From: an uncultured Clostridia bacterium
GTDB taxonomy: Bacteria > Bacillota > Clostridia > TANB77 > CAG-508
Direction: 5' to 3'
Length of the DNA: 64,000 nucleotides
NCBI GenBank assembly: GCA_934149165.1
Contig: CAKPDY010000005.1
Location: 1-64,000, forward strand
The position numbers and the translations under genes were made by a program. The notes below the pieces were generated by a model. That model saw only the letters and a list, made by a program, of their open reading frames with translations, was not told the origin of the DNA and ran no database searches. This document shows, piece after piece, positions 48,502 to 57,827 of the stretch; within the stretch, counting starts at the first letter, position 1; the number at the start of each line of letters is the position of its first letter.

Positions 48502-49416
48502 TTAATTTTCTTGTTTTAATAAAATATTGCCACTTTCATCTGTTCTATAAATTGTAGCATTCAAATTTTTAAATCTTTCCATAGTTTCTTTATGAGGATG
48601 ACCATAGTCATTTCCCTCACCCACAGATATTACTATAATTTTTGGTTGTATTTGACTTAAAAATTCTTGAGAAGAACTTGTATTTGAACCATGATGACCT
48701 GCTTTTAAAATATCTGTTTGTGGCCATTTTCTAGCACTTTCATTATTTTTTTCAGCATCACCTGTAAATAAATAACTTGTTCCATTATATTCCATTCTAA
48801 CCACAATTGAACATGCATTTAAATCTTTTTTATTATCTTCTATAGACATAATTTCGCATTTTGCATTTCCAACTTTGAATGTATCTCCAACTTTTGGAAC
48901 TGTAATTTTCAAATTTTTTTCTACAATTGCATCAACAACATCTTCATATGTTTTAGTTGTTGTAGTTGTTTTTGGCATATATATAGTACCTATATCAAAA
49001 TTTTCTATAACATCATCTAATCCTCCTATATGGTCTTCATGTGGATGTGTTCCTATTAGATAATCTATTTTCTTTATTCCTATTTCTTTTAAATTATTAA
49101 CTACCAAATCTCCATCTGCATTATTTCCAGCATCAATTAGCATTGTTTTTCCATTATTTACAATTAACATACTGTCTGCTTGACCTACATCAAAATAATA
49201 TACTCTTAATATATCCTCATTTATGTCGATTTGTGATATACACGAATCTCCAAATTCGGCAGATACATTTTCTAAATTAGCAACATTATTTACTACTTTA
49301 CTTTGAGCAGTAATGTTATTTAATATATTATCTCCACCTAAAAAAGCAACTATCAACATTACTACTACAGCAATTATGCTACTTATAATTTTACTATTAC
49401 TCTTACTTTTTTCCAT
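48502..49416 (-). CDS. ComEC/Rec2-like metallo-beta-lactamase-fold hydrolase
   Basis: 304 residues with an N-terminal membrane anchor (about 10-28) and an extracellular metallo-beta-lactamase fold. YFDVGQADSMLI, GTHPHEDHIGGLD and LKAGHHGSNTSS carry the metal ligands. It matches the C-terminal domain of ComEC without its channel domain; such proteins are thought to be secreted nucleases or phosphodiesterases. The ATG at 49416 follows GGGGGAAAG; an ATG at 49446 overlaps the preceding gene and lacks a site. Confidence 0.88.
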   Translation of the reverse strand: MEKSKSNSKIISSIIAVVVMLIVAFLGGDNILNNITAQSKVVNNVANLENVSAEFGDSCISQIDINEDILRVYYFDVGQADSMLIVNNGKTMLIDAGNNADGDLVVNNLKEIGIKKIDYLIGTHPHEDHIGGLDDVIENFDIGTIYMPKTTTTTKTYEDVVDAIVEKNLKITVPKVGDTFKVGNAKCEIMSIEDNKKDLNACSIVVRMEYNGTSYLFTGDAEKNNESARKWPQTDILKAGHHGSNTSSSQEFLSQIQPKIIVISVGEGNDYGHPHKETMERFKNLNATIYRTDESGNILLKQEN

Positions 49417-49438
49417 TAATCTTTCCCCCAATTTTTCT

Positions 49439-49753
49439 TTAGTCATTAAATAAATTTTTTACTTTATTATTTATTCTATTTTCTATTTTTTCTTTTTCAT
49501 TTTCGTCTAATTCATATTTGTTATTAACAAATTTTAATACATCTCCTTCCACAGCTTGTTTTGGTAATTTATTTTTATTAATATTTAGCATTATTCCAGT
49601 TTTTCTATTTTCGCAAACTGCAAAATCACCTTCAAATCTATCAATAACTAATATATTCTCTTTTTCTAATTTATTTTTTATAGAGTTTATAAGGTCTTGT
49701 ATAAGACTTCTCTTTTCATCTATATTCACATCATTTTCTATATTATTGTGCAT
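49439..49753 (-). CDS. DUF3006 family protein
   Basis: 104 residues. The DUF3006 core is visible as VIDRFEGDFAVCE and a short beta-strand set with LPKQAVEGDVL, followed by a charged tail. The family often sits beside ComEC-like hydrolases, as it does here, 22 bp upstream. Role unknown. AAGGAGG precedes the ATG. Confidence 0.85.
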   Translation of the reverse strand: MHNNIENDVNIDEKRSLIQDLINSIKNKLEKENILVIDRFEGDFAVCENRKTGIMLNINKNKLPKQAVEGDVLKFVNNKYELDENEKEKIENRINNKVKNLFND

Positions 49754-49833
49754 AGACAGCCTCCTTTTGTTTACTGCCCCATATATTATGATATAATGAT
49801 ATATTATTTTTATTGGTTTGTCTATATTTCTAT

Positions 49834-51150
49834 TTAATTATTTTTTAGTATTTTTATTGTATCATCTATTGTTGTAGTAATCTGTTCACCTGTTACCATA
49901 TTCTTTAAAGACAATTTATTTTCTTTAATTTCATCTTCTCCTATTACAATAACATATGGAACATTTAATTTACTTGCATATTTAAATTGATTTTTTATTT
50001 TAGCTTTATTAGTATATATTTGTGTATTAATACCTTCATTTCTTAACTTTGTTGCAATCTCTATACTTTTTGAAAAATCATCTATCATTGAAATAATTAA
50101 AACCTTTGAAATTGAAGTATTTTCAATTTCAATTATTTTTTTATCTGTTAATTGAAAAAACAATCTTGTTAATCCTATTGAAATTCCTACTCCTGGCAAT
50201 TTCTTATCTGTATAATACTCTGCTAAATTATCATACCTTCCACCAGAACACACACTTCCTAAGTTTCTATATTCATTTAAAAAAGTTTCATATACTGTTC
50301 CTGTATAATAATCTAATCCTCTTGCTATTGTTAAATCTATTTTATAATTTTCTACTGGAACTCCAAATAAATTAATATTTTTTGCAACTTCTTCTAGTTC
50401 ATTTACCCCTAATTCAAATAATTCATTATTTATTTTTAAATTTCGTAATGATTGAATTGTATATTGTATATCTCCACTAATTGAAATAAAATTCATAATA
50501 ATTTCTATTTTATTTTCTTCTACACCTAAATCATTAATTTCTTTAATTACATTTTCTTTTCCTATTTTATCAATTTTATCTATAATTCTTAAAATATCTA
50601 CAGATTTTTCTCTTAATTCAAGTGATTCAAATAATCCATTTAATATTTTTCTATTATTAATACTTATTGTAAAATTATTAAATCCTAATTCTTTAAATGT
50701 GGCATATATAATACTTGGTATTTCTGCATCATTTATTAAACTTAATTCATTTTCCCCGATTATGTCTATATCGCATTGATAAAATTCACGAAATCTACCT
50801 TTTTGTGCCTTTTCACCTCTATACACTTTTCCAATTTGATATCTTCTAAAAGGGAAGTTAATATGTGCATAATTTTCTGTTACATATTTTGCAAGTGGAA
50901 CTGTTAAATCAAACCTTAATGATAAATCTGATTCACCTTTATTAAACCTATATATTTGTTTTTCTGTTTCACCACCTGCTTTTGCTAATAAAACTTCTGA
51001 TGATTCTATTACTGGTGTATCTAATGGTAAAAATCCAAATTTTTCATATGTTTTTTGTATTTTTTCTTTCATTTGATTAAATACTATTTGTTCATTTGGT
51101 AATAATTGCATAAAACCTGGCAATGTTCTTGGTGTTACTTTTTCGCTCAT
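49834..51150 (-). CDS. hisS: Histidyl-tRNA synthetase
   Basis: 438 residues of class II. LPGFMQLLP, the motif 2 region FRRYQIGKVYRGEKAQKGRFREF, the His-specific LDYYTGTVYE and the CSGGRYDNL motif are present, with a C-terminal anticodon domain (VIVIGEDEIKEN). It charges tRNA-His. It lies upstream of the DUF3006 and ComEC-like genes. AGGAGG precedes the ATG. Confidence 0.97.
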   Translation of the reverse strand: MSEKVTPRTLPGFMQLLPNEQIVFNQMKEKIQKTYEKFGFLPLDTPVIESSEVLLAKAGGETEKQIYRFNKGESDLSLRFDLTVPLAKYVTENYAHINFPFRRYQIGKVYRGEKAQKGRFREFYQCDIDIIGENELSLINDAEIPSIIYATFKELGFNNFTISINNRKILNGLFESLELREKSVDILRIIDKIDKIGKENVIKEINDLGVEENKIEIIMNFISISGDIQYTIQSLRNLKINNELFELGVNELEEVAKNINLFGVPVENYKIDLTIARGLDYYTGTVYETFLNEYRNLGSVCSGGRYDNLAEYYTDKKLPGVGISIGLTRLFFQLTDKKIIEIENTSISKVLIISMIDDFSKSIEIATKLRNEGINTQIYTNKAKIKNQFKYASKLNVPYVIVIGEDEIKENKLSLKNMVTGEQITTTIDDTIKILKNN

Positions 51151-51185
51151 ATATATTTATCCTCCTATTTGTTAATTTTAAATGT

Positions 51186-51214
51186 ATGTTATTACATTTT
51201 TCATTTTTTGTCAA
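51186..51214 (-). promoter_or_regulatory. Promoter of hisS
   Basis: TTGACA (51209-51214), a 17-bp spacer and TAACAT (51186-51191) on the minus strand. No T-box stem or specifier pattern lies between it and the start. Confidence 0.65.
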
Positions 51215-51286
51215 TTTACTATGTATTATATCATATTTTTATTTTTGTGTAAACAGTTGTTTGTAATTTTAAGCAAAAAATTATTC

Positions 51287-51320
51287 TTTAACACTTTTTA
51301 TTGTAGAATAGGCTGAAAAG
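51287..51320 (+). repeat. Recurrent intergenic motif, copy C
   Basis: TTTAACACTTTTTATTG followed by TAGAATAGGCTGAAAAG, about 85 bp before the deacetylase gene. Confidence 0.55.
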
Positions 51321-51406
51321 TATTAAATATAACGAAAAAACTATTTAAAATTTAACACATATATGTTATACTTCACCTAATTAAAACTAAAAAGGAGGAA
51401 TCAACA

Positions 51407-52282
51407 TTGAAAAAATTTCTAATTTTACTTATTGCATTAATTATACTTGCACTTATACTAGTACCAACATTATTTAAAACAACAAACACACCAAACACAA
51501 CTCAAGACGAATTAATAAAAAATGCAACAAACACAGAACAAAACGAAACAATACAAGAACCACAAATTTCCCAAACAGAAAAAATTAATCAACAACGTAA
51601 AACATGCTCAGAAATTACAACATCAAGAAACTTACCAGTATTAATGTATCACTTTTTTTATGATGAACAAGCAGGTGAAACAGGTTCAGACAACAACTTT
51701 ATGGAAATTCACAATTTTGAAAACCAAATCAAATACTTAGCAGAAAACAATTATTATGTACCATCTTGGTCAGAAGTAAAAGACTTTGTAGACGGAAAAA
51801 TAGGATTACCTGAAAAAAGTGTTGTTATTACTGTTGATGATGGTGATGAATCATTTTTCAGATTAGCAGTACCAGTTTTAGAAAAATATAATTTTTATTC
51901 TACATCATTTTTAATAACCTCATGGTACGCAAATTGCATACAACAATACACTTCACCAGTAGTTGATTTTCAATCACATTCACACAACATGCATATTCCT
52001 GGTTCAGATGGAAAAGGTGCATTTTTAACATTATCTTATAATGACGCGTGTACTGATTTAAACACTTCACGTTCTATAATTGGCGAAAATTGTAAAGTTT
52101 TCTGTTACCCTTTTGGTCATTATAACTCAAATGTAGAAAAAACTTTACAAGATTGTAATTATATTTTGGCATTTACTACAAAATATGGGCGTGTTTCACC
52201 TAACTCGAATTGTTATGAACTACCTAGAATACGTATGTCTAAAAGTGATTCATTAAATTCATTTATAAAAAAAGTAGAATAA
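51407..52282 (+). CDS. Polysaccharide deacetylase family protein
   Basis: 291 residues. The N-terminal membrane segment (about 4-22) and a Thr/Asn/Gln-rich linker lead to a NodB fold. LPVLMYHFF, VITVDDGD (metal Asp pair) and FQSHSHNMH (His ligands) are visible. It probably removes acetyl groups from a cell wall or secreted glycan. Translation starts at TTG 51407, after AAGGAGG, nine bases upstream. Confidence 0.88.
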   Translation: MKKFLILLIALIILALILVPTLFKTTNTPNTTQDELIKNATNTEQNETIQEPQISQTEKINQQRKTCSEITTSRNLPVLMYHFFYDEQAGETGSDNNFMEIHNFENQIKYLAENNYYVPSWSEVKDFVDGKIGLPEKSVVITVDDGDESFFRLAVPVLEKYNFYSTSFLITSWYANCIQQYTSPVVDFQSHSHNMHIPGSDGKGAFLTLSYNDACTDLNTSRSIIGENCKVFCYPFGHYNSNVEKTLQDCNYILAFTTKYGRVSPNSNCYELPRIRMSKSDSLNSFIKKVE

Positions 52283-52383
52283 GTTTAAATTTTCATATTT
52301 ACTTTCAATAAATAATAATATATACTTACATTATGAATAAGTATTTTTAATAATTTTGTATATACTAATAAACGGAGGAACAT

Positions 52384-52965
52384 ATGGAAAAAATAGTAAA
52401 CAAAAAAATATCTAAAGATATTATTCTTAATTTTGTACCCTATATTTTTTGTTTTTTTATATTTTCATTTTTAGGTTGGGTAATGGAAACTGCATTTTGT
52501 TATGGATTATTAGGTCAATACACAAAAAGAGGATTTTTATATTCTCCAATATGCCCTATTTATGGTACTGGAGCACTTATTTTGACTATATATTTAGATA
52601 AAACAACTACACATAAAAACTACAGTACTTTAAAAAATTATATTAAATTTTTTATTTTATTTACTATAGTATTCTCATTTTTTGAATATTTAGTAGGCTT
52701 TGCCCTTGATGCTCTTTTTTCTGCACGATGGTGGGATTATTCAGATAGTAAATATAATTTAAATGGAAGAATTACATTATTTAATTCTTTTTGTTGGGGA
52801 GTAATAACAGTTCTTTTTGTACGCTTTATATATCCTTTAATTAAAAAATTTAATAAAAAAATAATTTCAAAAATTCCTAACAAACTTCAAATTATGCTAT
52901 CTATAATTTTCTTATGTGGAATTTTAGTTGATTTTATAATGTCTTGTATTAAATACTTAAAATAA
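52384..52965 (+). CDS. CmpB-like (putative ABC transporter type IV) membrane protein
   Basis: 193 residues with five predicted membrane segments. FLGWVMETAFCYG and KRGFLYSPICPIYGTGAL are hallmarks of the family once called putative ABC transporter permease CmpB. FSARWWDYSDSKYNLNGRI is the conserved loop. No ATPase gene is nearby and the transport role is unproved. CGGAGGAA precedes the ATG. Confidence 0.85.
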   Translation: MEKIVNKKISKDIILNFVPYIFCFFIFSFLGWVMETAFCYGLLGQYTKRGFLYSPICPIYGTGALILTIYLDKTTTHKNYSTLKNYIKFFILFTIVFSFFEYLVGFALDALFSARWWDYSDSKYNLNGRITLFNSFCWGVITVLFVRFIYPLIKKFNKKIISKIPNKLQIMLSIIFLCGILVDFIMSCIKYLK

Positions 52966-52997
52966 AGCACAATGCAAATTGCCTTGTGCTTTATTTT
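52961..52997. terminator. Bidirectional terminator
   Basis: AATAAAGCACAA and TTGTGCTTTATT arms with a short loop; T-rich on both strands. It lies between the convergent CmpB-like and methyltransferase genes. Confidence 0.85.
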
Positions 52998-53586
52998 ATT
53001 TTTTATAACTAATAGCCAATCCATCACCAACTTCTAAAATTTCTGTATCTAAATTAGCATCTTCATTAACTCTAGCAATATATTCCCTTAAGTTTCTTAC
53101 TGCAGTACGTTGCTTATGTTTATTATAATCACTCATAACATAACCTTTATATAAAACATTATCTGCAATTATTACACCATTATCATTAATCATACGTAAT
53201 GCCTGCTCTAAGAAAAATGGATATTTTCCTTTTGCTGCATCAATAAACACTACATCATATTTATTATTTAATGTAGGCAAAATTTCTACAGCATCACCTT
53301 CATACAAATGAATTATATTGTCAACACCAACATTTTTAAAGTTTAATTTTGCTTCTTGTATTCTTTCTTCATCTCTTTCAATTGTATCAATATATCCATT
53401 TTCTGTTAGATATTCTGAAAAACACATTGCTGAATATCCAACAGCTGCACCTATTTCAAGTATTTTGTTAGGTCTTACTTTTTTTAAAATATTTGCAATT
53501 ACTTCTAAAGTATCATCCATTATTATAGGAACATTATTTTGTAAAGCTTTTTGTTTAACTTTTTCTAATTCTTCTTTATTTAACAT
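52996..53586 (-). CDS. trmR: Class I O-methyltransferase, TrmR-like
   Basis: 196 residues with a Rossmann SAM fold: ILEIGAAVGYSAM (motif I), then DTIERDEERI and DVVFIDAAKGKYPFF (metal/acceptor region). It matches the COG4122 family; in Bacillus the TrmR member methylates 5-hydroxyuridine at tRNA position 34. The tRNA assignment is inferred from similarity. It is third in an operon with tmcAL, another tRNA-modifying enzyme, and lies 40 bp after endoQ. Confidence 0.8.
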   Translation of the reverse strand: MLNKEELEKVKQKALQNNVPIIMDDTLEVIANILKKVRPNKILEIGAAVGYSAMCFSEYLTENGYIDTIERDEERIQEAKLNFKNVGVDNIIHLYEGDAVEILPTLNNKYDVVFIDAAKGKYPFFLEQALRMINDNGVIIADNVLYKGYVMSDYNKHKQRTAVRNLREYIARVNEDANLDTEILEVGDGLAISYKK

Positions 53587-53626
53587 TTTTATAATTTTCC
53601 CTCCGTTGCCACTTCATATTTTCTAA

Positions 53627-54820
53627 TTATCCAACACTAACTTTACCATAAACTCCGCCTCCGCCAGCTTGAATATTTATATTACCAGAACATGCATTAG
53701 AAATAGTATTTGCAGCCTTTGTGCCAACAACACCTTCAATATCATCTTTTGATAATTTATGTAAAATATTCATTTCAGTATCAAAACTATCTAATAATTT
53801 ATTTATAGTTTTTGGTCCTAAACCAGGCATAAAAGTTAATGGAATTTGATATATATATGGTGGTCTAAAAGAAGGACTTTTTGTTTCTTTTTTATCTTTT
53901 ATTACTTCTATTCTATCAAAAACTCCCATTGTAATATTAGAACTATCACAATTTGGACATTGTAATACAGGTGCTACCCCCTCAACTGGTTTTCCGCATT
54001 TTTCACAAAATGTTCTATGATATTTTCCAAGTTTTGGGTCTAATCCATAATTTGCTAAAATTCTTCTACCACCTTCATTTTTCAAAGCCATTATTAATTC
54101 TTTAAAACTTATGTCTTGTAATAAAATTTTATTATATTCTCTAGCTATTTTAGGTAATGAATGTGCATCAGAATTTGTTATAAATGTTTTTGTTTCTAAT
54201 TCTGAAATCTCATCGGCTAAAAATGTGTCTGAACTTAAACCTAATTCTATAGCTGGAATTTTACTAAACTTTTCTTTAAATATTTTTGATAACCTATCTG
54301 TACAATTTCCATAAAAACTTTTATGTGGTGTAAATACATGTGCTGGAATTAATACACCATTATATTTTTCAACAATATCAACTAATTCATATGCTGATAT
54401 ATTAGCTCTTTGTGAACTTAATGTAATATTTTTTATATGTGTACTCATTTCTTTTGAAAAAGCTTTTATATCTTTTAAACTTGGAAAATAGCAAAGATTA
54501 TGTGCACTTCCAGTTTTTCCTTCATCATTTATTTCAGATGTTTCTATTTCACTTCCTAAAATTATACAAACCTTATCTTTATAAATAATTCCTCCATCAG
54601 CTATTTCATATGCTTCACCTGTTTCCAAAAAATTTTCTATATCTTCTATTACATATGGTGATGCACAGTCTATTATTCCTACAACACTAATTCCTTTTCT
54701 ATCAACACATTCTTTTGCTATGTTAGCAAAATTTAAAGACCTTGCTGCTGTTATTTTTATTGGTTTTCCGTTTTCAGACCTTCCTATATGTACATGTAAA
54801 TCTGCAAAAATTTCGTTCAT
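53627..54820 (-). CDS. Endonuclease Q family protein (PHP domain)
   Basis: 397 residues. An N-terminal PHP domain with DLHVHIG metal ligands, LIPAHVFTPHKSFYG and TNSDAHSLPKIAREY is followed by a zinc finger (CEKCGKP and CPNC) and a helix-hairpin-helix (GLGPKTINKLLDSF). EndoQ cuts DNA 5' of deaminated bases. The C-terminus is Gly-rich. It lies between tmcAL and the methyltransferase gene with short gaps. Confidence 0.88.
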   Translation of the reverse strand: MNEIFADLHVHIGRSENGKPIKITAARSLNFANIAKECVDRKGISVVGIIDCASPYVIEDIENFLETGEAYEIADGGIIYKDKVCIILGSEIETSEINDEGKTGSAHNLCYFPSLKDIKAFSKEMSTHIKNITLSSQRANISAYELVDIVEKYNGVLIPAHVFTPHKSFYGNCTDRLSKIFKEKFSKIPAIELGLSSDTFLADEISELETKTFITNSDAHSLPKIAREYNKILLQDISFKELIMALKNEGGRRILANYGLDPKLGKYHRTFCEKCGKPVEGVAPVLQCPNCDSSNITMGVFDRIEVIKDKKETKSPSFRPPYIYQIPLTFMPGLGPKTINKLLDSFDTEMNILHKLSKDDIEGVVGTKAANTISNACSGNINIQAGGGGVYGKVSVG

Positions 54821-54859
54821 TTATATTTCTCCTTTATCTTATATTTTTTGTTAAATTTA

Positions 54860-56099
54860 TTAAATATCATTAATAATCATATTTTTTGTAAAATCTAAAT
54901 TAGCCATAGAATCCCCCCTATAGCCCAAAGTATATACATTTGTAGCAAAAATATCAATATCAAGCATTCTTTTGTAAGTTTTATTTGTATTATTATCTAA
55001 AAATCTTTTAACAGATGTTATAACCTCCATTTTAGGATTATTTTGGGCTATTCCAGATAATAGTAATTTTCCTTTTTTATTAAATCCTAAAACTCTTGCA
55101 TATGGAACCACCTTTTTAGCTAATTGAACATCTTTTTTCGTAATTCCAAGTAATGCAAATATTAATATTCTTTGAATTCTAGTTTGAGTATACCTTTTTG
55201 TTTTTACAATATTAATAAAATCATATATATTATTGCAAAAGTTTGCTGCATTTTTTATTGTATTTTCTAACCCTTCAGTAACATCTGGTAAATCAGCAAT
55301 TTGTGGTATTGTCATTTTTCTTAACACATAAAAAATTTCTTTTTCAAATTTTTGAATATCAAAAATAACATTTCCAATTTCAAACTCTTTTCTTACAGTT
55401 TCATAACATTCACATGGCATAACTTTTCTTAACCCTTGAAAATCTTTATTCATAAGCATTTTTCTAATTGCAGTTGCACTTGCAAAATCATCTACAATTT
55501 TATTATCATTATAATAAACTTTTTCTCTTTTTATTGAAACAGGTGATATTGTACTTTTATTTATTTTCAAAGCTTTTAAATATTCTACACCTAAAATATT
55601 ATTTGGATTATTCAATATATTTTTATATCTAATATCATCATTAAAAAATCTAATTAAAGCATTTTCTCTTGCTTTTGGAAAAGAAGCACCCATTTTTAGT
55701 TCTTCTTTTAAAAATGATACATATTCTTTCGGTTCATCAGTTATTATTGATGCAATATTATTTAAAGCTGCAAAATCTGATGTTTCTGTTCCAAATGAAA
55801 TAGTATCTACTACCTTTAAATTTTCTAGCAATCTTACAGCACCGTGAAGCAAAATTTTCAGCACTTGCAACACTATACACTGTAGGTAATTCTAATACTA
55901 AATCAACTCCATTTTGTAAAGCCATTTTAGCCTTTGTCCATTTATCAACTATAGATGTATTCCCTCTTTGAACAAAATTACCACTCATTATACATATTGT
56001 ATATTGTGCTCCTGTTAATTCTTTTGTTTTTTGTATATGATATAAATGGCCATTATGAAATGGGTTATATTCTGCTATTATTCCTAATACTTCACTCAT
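54860..56099 (-). CDS. tmcAL: tRNA(Met) cytidine acetate ligase TmcAL, +1 shift at CGG
   Basis: 412 residues if one base is skipped. TmcAL (YlbM) activates acetate with ATP and makes N4-acetylcytidine in the tRNA-Met anticodon. [15 protein letters not shown] is the nucleotidyltransferase HxGH region, and MSGNFVQRG follows. The first 85 codons and the rest are in different frames. At 55842-55844 the frame reads TCA CGG TGC; zero-frame reading stops after 28 more codons. Skipping the C gives TCA GGT GCT GTA, restoring [14 protein letters not shown]. First gene of a three-gene operon with a weak ribosome binding site. Confidence 0.9.
55842..55844 (-). other. Candidate +1 recoding site (CGG) in tmcAL
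   Basis: GCT TCA CGG TGC on the minus strand becomes GCT TCA GGT GCT without the C, which joins the two TmcAL frames. Confidence 0.82.
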
Positions 56100-56137
56100 T
56101 TTATGTTATTTTTCACCTTCATTCTTTTTTATAAATC

Positions 56138-56166
56138 TTGCATATATAAGACTTTACTGTTATAAT
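56138..56166 (+). promoter_or_regulatory. Promoter of rnhA
   Basis: TTGCAT (56138-56143), a 17-bp spacer and TATAAT (56161-56166), 42 bp before the ATG. Confidence 0.8.
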
Positions 56167-56207
56167 ATCATAAACAAAATAAACAAACAATAGAAAGGGT
56201 AAAAAAA

Positions 56208-56645
56208 ATGGAAGAAGTTACAATTTATACAGATGGTGCATGTTCTGGTAATCCTGGACCTGGTGGTTGGGGAACAATTTTAATGTATAAAAATAATAAA
56301 AAAGAAATATCTGGTGGTTGCAAAAATACAACAAACAACATAATGGAAATAACTGCTGTTATTGAAGGATTAAAACTTTTAAAATTTCCATGCACAGTTA
56401 ATCTTTATAGTGATAGTGCTTATGTAATAAACTGTTTTAATCAAGGTTGGATTTATAACTGGATAAAAAAGGGTTGGAAAACTTCTAATAATGAACCTGT
56501 TAAGAATAGAGAATTATGGGAGGAATTATATAATTTAACTAAAATTCACAAAGTTAATTTTATAAAGGTTAAAGGACATAGTGATAATGAATTTAATAAT
56601 AGATGTGATGAATTAGCTAGAAATGCTATAAAAAATTATAATTAA
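56208..56645 (+). CDS. rnhA: Ribonuclease HI
   Basis: 145 residues. It degrades the RNA strand of RNA-DNA hybrids. The catalytic acids are visible: Asp in [16 protein letters not shown], Glu in [12 protein letters not shown], Asp in [10 protein letters not shown], and Asp in [24 protein letters not shown] contains the conserved His. AAAGGG precedes the ATG. Confidence 0.96.
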   Translation: MEEVTIYTDGACSGNPGPGGWGTILMYKNNKKEISGGCKNTTNNIMEITAVIEGLKLLKFPCTVNLYSDSAYVINCFNQGWIYNWIKKGWKTSNNEPVKNRELWEELYNLTKIHKVNFIKVKGHSDNEFNNRCDELARNAIKNYN

Positions 56646-56662
56646 AAAATTTTTAAACATAC

Positions 56663-56706
56663 AAAAATGAGATTTGAGTTTAAATTATAACTCAAATCTC
56701 ATTTTT
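56663..56706. terminator. Bidirectional terminator
   Basis: 18-bp perfect arms (56663-56680 and 56689-56706) with an 8-nt loop and A/T-run ends, between rnhA and the convergent permease gene. Confidence 0.92.
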
Positions 56707-56718
56707 TATAATTAATTT

Positions 56719-57813
56719 TTATTCCATTTCAAAAAATGATTTAAGTATTCCTTTTTTTAATAATTCTTCAAATATATTTGACAAAATTAACAAAATAATT
56801 GGACCTATCATTAAACCTAAAACACCTGCTAATCTAAATCCTGTATACATTCCAATTAATGTAAAAATTGGATGCATTCCCATTTGTTTACTAACCATTT
56901 TAGGTTCTATAAATTGTTTTAAAATTGCCCAAACTCCCCATATTGATGCAACAACTATAGCAAGTGGTATATTTCCTATAAAAGCCAAATATACTGCCCA
57001 TGGTATCATTACAGTACCTGCTCCAAATAGTGGTAATAAATCTACAAATCCAATAATAGTAGCCATTAAAATTGGATATTTTATATCTAGTCCTACTAAA
57101 TCAGTTATTATTAAACCTACAAGAACTAATATAAAACATATAAATGATAATTTTGCTTCTGCTTTTATATAATTCCATGTTACTTTGCACATTTCATTAT
57201 AAATTTCTTTAACTTTTTCCACCCATTTTTTTGGAACTTGATTTTTTATTTGATTAGTTACATATTTTCTGTCTAAACATGTAAAAATTATAGCTAAAAT
57301 AGTAATAACTACATATGTAATTATTGTTGGAATTGATGTAGCTTTTGTAATCATATATTTTCCAATATTTATTGCACCATTTTTTAAAGCTTCTATTATT
57401 CCACCAGTAGATTCTTTTGCCAAATCTACCATTTGATGTGGTATTATTGTTCTTCCTTCTTGCACTTCATTTAAAAAGTCCATAGAATAATTATATAATC
57501 CAACAAAGTAATCATTTGAATTTTCAATTAAATTTTTACACTCTGAAATTAATTTTGTTATACCTAATGTTAATAAAGTTCCAATTATAGAAAACACCAA
57601 CACTAATGATATAATACAGGCCATTTTTCTTTTCATTTTACACTTTTGCATAAAAAAGTTCACTATTGGTTCAATAGACATTGATACTAATATGGCTATT
57701 ATAAATGGTAAATAAAACATTGCTAATTTATATGCTAAAAATAATGCTACTATACAAAAAATTACTACTAATAATTTAATACCTATTTTTTTATAATACT
57801 TATTTTTTTCCAT
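56719..57813 (-). CDS. AI-2E family permease, YtvI-like
   Basis: 364 residues with seven to eight membrane segments. The paired N-terminal helices, a soluble loop of about 80 residues, and the C-terminal IKYPILMATIIGFVDLLPLFG and KQFIEPKMVSKQMGMHP motifs mark the AI-2E exporter superfamily. In sporulating Firmicutes the similar YtvI is a sporulation membrane protein; the specific assignment is tentative. It follows the unknown Lys-rich gene by 14 bp. Confidence 0.85.
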   Translation of the reverse strand: MEKNKYYKKIGIKLLVVIFCIVALFLAYKLAMFYLPFIIAILVSMSIEPIVNFFMQKCKMKRKMACIISLVLVFSIIGTLLTLGITKLISECKNLIENSNDYFVGLYNYSMDFLNEVQEGRTIIPHQMVDLAKESTGGIIEALKNGAINIGKYMITKATSIPTIITYVVITILAIIFTCLDRKYVTNQIKNQVPKKWVEKVKEIYNEMCKVTWNYIKAEAKLSFICFILVLVGLIITDLVGLDIKYPILMATIIGFVDLLPLFGAGTVMIPWAVYLAFIGNIPLAIVVASIWGVWAILKQFIEPKMVSKQMGMHPIFTLIGMYTGFRLAGVLGLMIGPIILLILSNIFEELLKKGILKSFFEME

Positions 57814-57827
57814 TATTTTCTCCTTTT

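Noticed and set aside
55758..56099. A free-standing 113-residue nucleotidyltransferase
   Set aside because: Its last 28 residues are out-of-frame translation past CGG; the true sequence continues in the TmcAL frame.
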